A stretch of 13,431 nt of DNA, from assembly GCA_026770595.1 (NCBI GenBank), contig MU634302.1:1-13431 (forward strand), given 5' to 3'. Shown piece by piece: positions 1 to 6,600 of the stretch (positions within the stretch are counted from its first letter, which is position 1; the number at the start of each line of letters is the position of its first letter). The notes under the pieces were generated by a model that made no database searches, was not told the DNA's origin, and worked only from the letters and a program-made list of their open reading frames with translations. The DNA is from Ochromonadaceae sp. CCMP2298 (Eukaryota > Sar > Synurophyceae > Ochromonadales > Ochromonadaceae). Made by a program: the position numbers and the translations under genes.

Positions 1-6
1 TAGTAC

Positions 7-152
7 ATGATTCCTTTACTTTTCTGGAAACCCCGCTGCCGGATTTCCAGAACTGCCTCCGTCGAAAAGTAAAGAAAAGTGAATGATTCCTTTACAGTAA
101 AGGTTTCCTTAAATCCACTTTTACTGTTAAGATTTCTTAAAGGATTCATTTA
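7..152. repeat. AT-rich cluster of direct and inverted repeats, hairpin-forming
   Basis: A 12-bp word of form ATGAWTCCTTTA occurs at 7-18 and 83-94 in direct orientation and at 138-149 inverted. In addition, CTTTACTTTTC at 14-24 is the exact inverse of GAAAAGTAAAG at 64-74, TCTGGAAA at 23-30 is the inverse of TTTCCAGA at 44-51, and CTTTACAGTAAAG at 90-102 is itself a palindrome. Together these could fold as one or two imperfect hairpins. The pattern could be the remnant of a small inverted-repeat (MITE-like) element or a cluster of regulatory sites. No transposase or target-site duplication is visible, and the cluster may continue beyond the left edge of the window. Confidence 0.5.
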
Positions 153-366
153 CTCTGACGATCCCGGTGAGAGGCAGGCAGGCAGGGAGGGAGGTGAGGA
201 CAGATATCTCTGTCTAGACAGGCAGGCGAGGACAGGCAGAGAGAGGGCTCACCTCCTTCACATTTCCTCCAGTAGATTGTGTGCACCTGCAGCTTCCGGA
301 GAGTGAGCATCGGTCAACGGGTCTCCAGGTCCCTGCTGGGACTGAAGTCACATTTCTGTGGGAGGT

Positions 367-423
367 CAGGATTAACCCTTTCTACCAGGATTAACCCTTT
401 CTACCAGGATTAACCCTTTCTGC
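367..423. repeat. Three tandem 19-bp units upstream of the 469-aa gene
   Basis: The unit CAGGATTAACCCTTTCTAC is repeated without spacing at 367-385, 386-404 and 405-423; the third copy differs by one base (A to G at 422). The array ends about 220 bp before the ATG at 644. Near-perfect identity means either recent slippage or an array of binding sites; position favours the promoter or 5' leader of the downstream gene. The TTAACCC core is not a canonical telomere repeat. Confidence 0.85.
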
Positions 424-643
424 CATTCGCCGCCGAAACGGCAATAGAGTTGGACCCTCGTACATCATCATCATCCTTCCGTCACAAGTTGGAAGGACCC
501 CTTTTGGCCATCGAAGACTGCTTCTGCAGCCTTGATTGGTTCTCTTCTTGGCGGGCTCCTGAGCCATCGGTCGCAGAGCATCTGTCGCGTCGAAGGGTCT
601 CTGAGAAGAGAAACTCCTGTTCTCCTGCACTCTCTCTCCAGCA

Positions 644-2053
644 ATGGTGAAGCTGGATTTATTCAACAGCAGGATCGGGGTTGATCTCGGACCGCGGGTG
701 TATGACTCTCTCGAAGGCGAGATGATTATGAAGGCCAAGCCGGCGCCCAAGTCCGTACACGTGGCGGCCTTCCGGAACGGGCAGAAGCGGCTTGACTACA
801 TGCACAAACCGGAGAAGACACCCGACCGCTTTTACGACACTGTGGTGGATAGCAAAGGGACCTTTATCCCGTTGAATAAATCGCTTCGCTACCGCCCGGC
901 CGCCAGCATTCCGTGCGTGACGAATCCAGACGCCGGCAAGCACGTCCCGACCTTGGACGTGAGCAAATACCCCTCTGCGCTCGCAGACAAGATCAAGGAC
1001 AAGCTGTACGATGTGCGCGAGGACACTGTGGCGAGTCGCCTCGTTTCCGGCAAGCTGCCTGGGGCTACGTGGGAGGTGATGGGTCGCGTGTGGGTGCCTC
1101 CCCCCTTCGACGTGGGTCCCGGCAGCTACGAGGTGTACGACAAGAACCTCTCCCACAGAGGGCTGAACAAGCTCGAGCAGGGCAAGTTCAACGACGCCGC
1201 TGGGCGCAAAGAGGTGGAGGTGGAGGTGGAATTTCTGCCCCTGCACCAGCGCAAGCGCGTGCAGCGCAAGGAGAAGGAGTGGGCGGAGAAGACTGGCCAC
1301 CACAACCACTTCCACGATCCCTGCTACGTGGACCTGCAGGGCAGCCTGGACTCCCTGCAGGTCAGCCTGTCCAAGTCCTTCATCCCCACCACGCTTTTGG
1401 CGGCCTCTAAGGCGGGCCGCTTTGATCACCAGATCTACCGTAGCGAGCCCTACACCAAGACCTCCGGCATGCTGCTGGACCCAGACTTCGACCGCCTGCA
1501 CGACAAGCGACTGCCCTGCACGTTCAAGAGCCAGCGCAAAATCGGCGGCAACGACCGCTCAGAGGGCGGTGAAGTGGACGTGGACGTGGGGCACCTGTAC
1601 TCCATGACGCACGCCTCGGCAGTCAGCCCCGTGAAGTACTCGTCTGCGTTCAACAGCAAGGCAGAGGTGGGCATGGAGATACCCGTGCCCACATCCGGAG
1701 TCTTTGGCGGGCCGGGCGCATTCCCAGGGGCCTTCCCGACCAGCATGCACATACACCTACCCGATCGGAACTCGCACTTTTTGCTGCGTGGACGCACGGA
1801 CATAATGCGCGCACCTATACCCGACCTGGAGGAGAAGGTGCTGCCTTTCGCCGTGCGCCACAGGCGGGGCCCCATCTTCGAGAAGCAGAAGGTGGGCGGA
1901 GGCAATCTAGTGATGCAGAAGCTGGTGGAGGGCAAGGTGAGGCAGATCTATCCCAAGATGGCCAGGGAAATGTTCCGAGAGGAGGAAGAGGACGTAGGAC
2001 GTGTGAGTCTTGGGGCAAGGGCGCCCGTGGTAAGGAGAAAGAAGAGGAAGTGA
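644..2053 (+). CDS. Uncharacterised basic protein, possible SHIPPO/STPG-like axonemal protein
   Basis: This is a complete intronless frame of 469 residues ending in TGA. The ATG at 644 has G at -3 and G at +4, a good eukaryotic start context, and no longer in-frame start is seen. The protein is hydrophilic, has no signal peptide or membrane helix, and ends in a basic cluster (RRKKRK). Around residues 160-180 it has VPPPFDVGPGSYEVYDK, where GPGSYEV resembles the PGPGxY core of sperm-tail PG-rich (SHIPPO/STPG) repeats of ciliary microtubule proteins. A weaker look-alike, DLGPRVYDSL, lies near the N-terminus (about residue 15), and other stretches have the scattered Pro, Gly, Tyr and Ser typical of such proteins. 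There is also an EVEVEVE run at about residue 190, a VDVDVG run at about 310, and a GGPGAFPGAF stretch at about 360. Only one repeat is clear, so the axonemal role is a weak inference; that the gene is real is well supported by length, start context and even GC-rich codon use. It is convergent with the ankyrin gene downstream. Confidence 0.82.
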   Translation: MVKLDLFNSRIGVDLGPRVYDSLEGEMIMKAKPAPKSVHVAAFRNGQKRLDYMHKPEKTPDRFYDTVVDSKGTFIPLNKSLRYRPAASIPCVTNPDAGKHVPTLDVSKYPSALADKIKDKLYDVREDTVASRLVSGKLPGATWEVMGRVWVPPPFDVGPGSYEVYDKNLSHRGLNKLEQGKFNDAAGRKEVEVEVEFLPLHQRKRVQRKEKEWAEKTGHHNHFHDPCYVDLQGSLDSLQVSLSKSFIPTTLLAASKAGRFDHQIYRSEPYTKTSGMLLDPDFDRLHDKRLPCTFKSQRKIGGNDRSEGGEVDVDVGHLYSMTHASAVSPVKYSSAFNSKAEVGMEIPVPTSGVFGGPGAFPGAFPTSMHIHLPDRNSHFLLRGRTDIMRAPIPDLEEKVLPFAVRHRRGPIFEKQKVGGGNLVMQKLVEGKVRQIYPKMAREMFREEEEDVGRVSLGARAPVVRRKKRK

Positions 2054-2428
2054 GGAGACTGTGACAGGCCAGTTGTGCGCCAATCCACAGATTCTGTGTA
2101 TTCTAGAGAGGGTGGGAGGGTAAGAGGAAGGGTCGATGGGTTATGGCTGCGGTATTATCATATTATGTGCATCATGTGAGATTTGTGCATACACACATAC
2201 ACTACACCTTATTCAGGAGGACGTTGTTCACTTACTGTACATACGAAGAAGAGTATTCAGTTATTGCTTTCAATTATTGTTAGTGTGTTCACTGTGCCCT
2301 CAGAAGACAGGAGTGTGGCCCTCGGCTGCAGTACGATCAGCTGAGTACAAATGGGCACAGTTTTGTCGAGTCGGTACAGTGCTGATGCAGTGGGTGCAGT
2401 GGGCAGACGCCCCCGTAGAGCGATTCCC
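2054..2428. other. Convergent 3'-3' intergenic spacer
   Basis: This region separates the TGA of the plus-strand gene from the TGA of the minus-strand ankyrin gene, so it should hold both 3' untranslated regions. It is less GC-rich than the flanking genes. I see no AATAAA on either strand, no RNA gene and no credible small coding sequence; the open frame that starts near 2136 on the plus strand runs antisense through the ankyrin gene and is low-complexity. Confidence 0.6.
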
Positions 2429-3199
2429 TCAAAAGGGGAAGTTAGTCTCCAGCCACTCCAGCACCTCCCACTGCTTCTCCTCCGCCGCGAAATCGAAATC
2501 GGGCCCCTCATTCAGCTGCTTCTCCTGGGCCCTGAGCCACTTCAGCACATTCAGCTGCCCCTCAGCCGCAGCATTAGCGCAAGCGCCCTCGTCCCAAGGG
2601 CAAGGGGGGTCTTGGGCTCGCATCCACTGCAGCTCCAAATGGCCGGTAGCAGCAGCAGCATGAGAGGTCACTGCATCCCACGGACACGGGGGATCGTGAG
2701 AACGAAGCCATTGCAGCACATCCACATGCCCTCCCCTCGCAGCCGCAGCACAGGTGTCGCTGCCACAGTGGTGGTACGATTGTAATGCGTACAGCAAGCC
2801 GATGTGGCCGTGTTGCGCAGCGATTGAATGCGTCCACAAATCCAACGGACACGGGGTCCTCCGGCTCAGCAGCTACCGTAGCACGTCCACATGACCCCCT
2901 CTCGCTGCACTGTTAGAAATATCTGCAGTCCATTGACACCGGCCTTTTACTTTTTTCAGCCACTTCAGCACCGCCAGATGGCCGCCCAGAGCAGCTTTGA
3001 CAGCGACTCTTCCCTGAGGCATGCGGAGCTTCTTCCGCGCCCAAACGAAGAGCGACGCGGAGGATAGGAAGTCCTCGACTCTCAGCTCCTCGCGCGGCAC
3101 TGCTGCTAGCGCGTCTCTGCAGCGCCGCGATACGAGTCTCAGCTGCGGGTCGCACGTGGCGCCCAGGAATTCTCTCGCTCTGTCCAGCACGAACTCCAT
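2429..3199 (-). pseudogene. Ankyrin-repeat protein with F-box-like N-terminus, interrupted by one in-frame TAG
   Basis: Reading from the ATG at 3199 (context GACATGG), the frame runs 108 codons, meets TAG at 2873-2875, then continues in the same frame for 147 codons to TGA at 2429-2431. The N-terminal 60 residues resemble a divergent F-box (LRLVSRRCRDAL). Then come about six degenerate ankyrin units of the GGHxxVLxWLR...CPWD type common in algal and stramenopile genomes. Homology passes straight through the stop: HVDVLR, stop, LLSRRTPCPLD aligns with HVDVLQWLRSHDPPCPWD, so the stop replaces the conserved Trp and one transition (TGG to TAG; plus-strand C to T at 2874) explains it. The downstream part has no ATG near its beginning, so it is not a separate gene. 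In the fifth unit HLELQW lacks one residue compared with HVDVLQW, consistent with an in-frame 3-base loss. Ankyrin repeats bind proteins and an F-box would recruit an SCF ubiquitin ligase, but no target is suggested. Alternatives are a sequencing error, stop readthrough, or a functional 108-residue truncated protein. The family call is firm; loss of function is probable, not proven. Confidence 0.75.
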
Positions 3200-3236
3200 G
3201 TCAGTGCTATAAATCAGGTGATTGCTGTTGTGCGAA

Positions 3237-3350
3237 ATGGGTGTGGGGATGGGTGTGGGGATGGGTGTGGGATGTGTGTGTGTGTGTGTGTGTGTATGTG
3301 GTTGTGGATGTGGGTGCGGGTGTGAGGTGTGATGGTGAGTATGGGTGTGA
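3237..3350. repeat. GGGTGTG minisatellite followed by (TG)11 microsatellite
   Basis: Three near-perfect 12-bp units ATGGGTGTGGGG start at 3237, 3249 and 3261 (the third one base short). They run into an uninterrupted (TG)11 at 3273-3294, then into about 55 bp of degenerate GGGTGTG/GGATGTG copies. The strand asymmetry (G/T on plus, C/A on minus) is strong. It lies 40-150 bp upstream of the ankyrin ATG. Such tracts vary in length between individuals and can take up Z-DNA or G-rich structures; no function is evident. Confidence 0.85.
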
Positions 3351-3406
3351 GGACGGGGATAAGGGATAGAGATGGCAAGCGCATGACTTATTTACAGAGA
3401 CGGTAA

Positions 3407-3418
3407 TAATATATATAT
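3407..3418. promoter_or_regulatory. TA-rich tract, possible TATA element of the ankyrin gene
   Basis: A run of alternating T and A sits in GC-richer surroundings about 210 bp upstream of the ankyrin ATG on the minus strand. It is symmetric, so orientation cannot be judged. It could be a TATA-type element, part of the giant gene's 3' end, or simply a microsatellite. Confidence 0.2.
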
Positions 3419-3636
3419 GCCTTACCAAGGCTAATGTCTAATGTCGGCCAGTGGCCTTACGTAACTAGCTCGGGAAATGTATGTGGTGTGGTGTGGTGGG
3501 AAAAACTTTCCTTCCAAAAATTCACCGTTATCGTTGTGTCAACGTTCGCTCCATGCTCGTTGCTCATTGCCCAATGGTCGGTGGGCGGTGAGGAGTGAAG
3601 CTCGCGAGTGCAGGGGTGCAGCAGAAGTGCGGCAGT

Positions 3637-6600
3637 TTAGGTGGCATCTTCCATCTCTGCGATGGTGGGCACTCCCTTGCCTTCGCTGGGGCCGCTGTAC
3701 ATGGGCATCCCGCCCTGCGCCGCGTACATTTGCATTCGTGCCTCTAGGCTCTCCTGCGTGAAGTAGTCTGCAGGCACGCCCCCACCCGCACCCGCACCCG
3801 CACCCGCACCCGCACCTGCACTTGCAGTAGCACCCGCACCCACTAACGCAGCCGCACTGGCAGCCGCAGCGGCGTCCACCTCTGCGACGGCTTCTCTCAT
3901 ATCTGCGTTGATGTCGCTGCTGCCCTTGCCAAAGGAGAGGGCCCTCGCTGTGCCCCGCAGCTTGAAAGAGCGGTTGGTCGGGGAGCCGGCACTGAGCGGG
4001 CCGAGTGAGCCGAGTCCGGGAGCGGGCTTGCTGTTGACGGCGCTCTTCTTGTACAGGTCCTGGGAGAGGATCTTCAGGTTTTTGTAGAACTCGGCCAGGA
4101 AGCGGGGGTCGTTGTCGTTGCTGAGGTCGTTGGCGTTGGCCTTGATGTGCGACAGAGCGTGCACCACAATGAGACCGAAGTCCCCAGAGGAGGAGAGGCG
4201 CTTGCTGTGCACCAGCAGCGTGTTCTCCGCAGAGAGGTAGGCGTAGCTGTTCGCGAAGGCGTTGCCAGAGGCGGCAGAGGGGGGCAGGCAGGAGGCAGCG
4301 CGCACGGTGAGCGTCTTCAAGCCCACCATCTTTGCCAGATTGCGACCGAAGTCCAGCCTGGCCTGGTCTGCCATCTGCACGTCCTCGTCGCGCAGCATCT
4401 CCACAGCCTCTCCGGGAGGGGGCTCGTCGCGGTCGCTGTACGAGGGAAGCGGAGCGGTGGATGCGGATGCGGCGGCTGGAGCGGGGGCGGGACCCGCGGC
4501 GGGCTGCAGTTTGAGGCCGTTCTTCTCGAGGGACATGATGACTCGCTCGATGCGCTCCAGCTTGCTCTCGATCAGCTGGATGCCACGCGCAAGCTCCGGC
4601 GCCGCCGCGCCACCCGCGCTGGCGGAGGTGATGTTCGCGATTTTGGCGCTGATGGAGCTGACCACCGCCTGCGCGGCGCCAGCCGGATCGGCCGCCACCT
4701 GCACGACTGGGGGGGGTGCCTTGGCGGCGGCGACGGTGTTGCGGCGGCGGTTGAGCCTGTCGTTGAGCTTGGCCTTCTTGTTCTTGCGCTCGGTCTCCAG
4801 TGCCTTCAGCGCCGCCGCCTGCTCCTTCTCGAAGCTGGACATGATGTGCGCCTTCTCTGCAGCCGCGATCTCGTTCTCCTCGTCTGCGTGCTTCTGCACC
4901 ATCTCCTCCTTCTGCCTCTCCATCTCCTTCTTCAGCAACTCGAACTCCACCTCGCCCTGGCGCTGCTCCTCCTCGAGATCGTCTTGGACCTTCTTCATCT
5001 CGGCCTGCATCGCCTCGCGCATCTTCTTCTCCGTCTCCTCCCTCTCCTTGGCGATGGCCGCCTCTCTGGCCTTCTTCTCCGCCTCGATCTTGGCCTTGTA
5101 GGCCAGTAGCTGCTCCTCCTGCGTACGGCCAGTGCTGCTCTGCAGACGTGCGAGAGAGGCGGGGTTGGTGTAGAGCGCCACCACCTTGGCCAGCTCCTGC
5201 AGCTGCCTCTGGCGCAGGTCCATCTGCTTAGACAGGTGCTCTCCCTCCAGCTGGGAGGTGGCGGTGCGCTCTGCCTCCACCTGCTTGGCGTGGTACTCAG
5301 CGTCCAGAGTCTTCACCGCCTCGGCGATGCTCGCGTCCGATGCGCCGTTGCCGGCCAGGCCCTGCACGAGGTCTATCTTGGCCTTGGACTTGTGGGCCAG
5401 CACCTCCTCCACCGCACCCTTGAGGGCAGCGATGCGCTCCTCGAAATTGTGCGTGAGCACGGCCTTCATCTCGGCGTCGTGGCGCTCCTTCTGTATCAGG
5501 TGGACCGCCTCGCTGAGCTGCCTGTCCGGCACCATGCCCTTGCCCAGCGTCTCCTTGAAGCAGTACTCCTCCCTCTCCAGATCCGCCAGCCCCATGCCCT
5601 TGGCCCTGTCCACCACCTCCTGCACCTTCTCCGACCAAGCCATCTTGTCCCTGCGACTCTGCTCGCGCTCCACCGCCTCCCTCTCCTGCTGGGCGTGCTG
5701 CTCCTCCATCGTCCTGCGCTCCTCCTCCTTCTGCTCGCGCTCGCGCTTCTGTCGCTTGGCCTGAAGGCGCTCCTCGAGTTTGCCCTTGCCCTGCTTCTTG
5801 GCAGCCTCGCTCTCCGCCCTCCGCTTCTCCTCCTGCTTCTCGTGCAGGTCGCGCATCCGCTGCACCTCCTGCAAGGCGATGTCCCCCTCAGCGCGTGCCT
5901 GGATGTCCCCGATGGCGCGGATGGCGGCCTCTCGAGCAGTGGCCTTTGCAGCCTCGATCTCGGCCTGCTTCAGCTGCTCGCCCAGCTTGGCCTCCTCCGC
6001 CTCCGCGGCAACACGGTTCTGCTCGCGCTTCAGCTCGTTCTCCTCCGCGGTCTTGCGCTGCAGCTCCAGCATGTTTTCGTGCTCCTCCTTCTTCAGCCGA
6101 GCCTCCTCCACCTCCCGCTGGGCAGAGTCGTCGATCTTGCGCAGCTTGGCGGCGCGCTTCTCCGCCAGTCTTGCCTTCAGCGCCTCCTCCTGGGCCTTGC
6201 GCTCTGCCAGCATGGCGCTCTCCAGCTGCCTCGCCCGCTGCTCGTGCGTCTTACGGATGTCCTGCATGCGCTCCTGGGCGAGGGCCTTCACCGCCTGTGC
6301 GTTCTTTGCAGCAGCTGTGGCCAGCCCGTGCTCCCTCGCGATGAGCTGCATCTCCGCCTCCTGCGCCTCCTGCCTCTTCTCCGCCACCGCCTCTGTCTTC
6401 TCCGCCAGCAGCTTCTCGGACAAGGCGTCCATCATCTGGATCTCCTCCTCGCTCTCCTGCAGATCAGCCTCCTTCAGCTCCTGATCGCTGCGGCCCTCGC
6501 CCTGCAGCTGCTTCAGACGCTTCAGGCGCTTGGCCTCGAGGCGCTTCTTCAGACCAGCCTTCTCCTGCGCAGCCTTGGCGCCCAGCGAGGTCTCCAGGCG

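Larger units (their letters stand above)
1..643. other. Non-coding 5' region upstream of the 469-aa gene
   Basis: No convincing coding sequence is seen; the short open frames here are low-complexity and unlike any family I know. From left to right it contains an AT-rich cluster of direct and inverted repeats (7-152), a short GGCA-rich stretch (about 173-193, with further purine-rich AGGCAG units to about 245), three tandem 19-bp units (367-423), and a pyrimidine-rich run ending in CAG at 618-642 immediately before the ATG at 644. It should contain the promoter and 5' leader of the plus-strand gene, but I see no clear TATA box or initiator and do not mark a transcription start. Confidence 0.6.
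3200..3636. other. Intergenic spacer between tandem minus-strand genes
   Basis: This stretch lies 5' of the ankyrin gene and 3' of the giant receptor gene, both on the minus strand, so it should hold the latter's 3' end and the former's promoter. It contains a GT-rich minisatellite (3237-3350) and a TA-rich tract at about 3407-3418. On the minus strand, TGTAAATAAG (3387-3396), about 240 bases past the TAA of the giant gene, contains TGTAA, the poly(A) signal of green algae, and an AATAAA-like core; this is only a candidate 3'-end signal. The open frame on the minus strand at 3207-3428 is a product of the repeat (His/Thr-rich) and is not called. Confidence 0.55.

Noticed and set aside
79-306. 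75-codon plus-strand frame near the left edge
   Set aside because: It spans the AT-rich repeats and GGCA-rich tract; no domain and composition follows the repeats.
367-423. 19-bp array as CRISPR or telomeric repeats
   Set aside because: There are no spacers between units, and TTAACCC inside a 19-bp unit is not a telomere repeat.
659-1501. 280-codon minus-strand frame opposite the 469-aa gene
   Set aside because: Antisense shadow rich in Val, Leu and His; no recognisable feature, whereas the plus-strand frame has a good start and a PG-rich motif.
2429-2845. Downstream ankyrin part as a separate gene
   Set aside because: Its first codon would be TTG, and repeat homology continues in frame upstream across the TAG.
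2873-2875. TAG as a reassigned sense codon
   Set aside because: The other two genes use TGA and TAA and contain no in-frame TAG in over 3700 codons; known UAG reassignments give Gln, Leu or similar rather than Trp.
3207-3428. 73-codon His/Thr-rich minus-strand frame
   Set aside because: Generated by the CA/GT repeat; composition explained entirely by the satellite.
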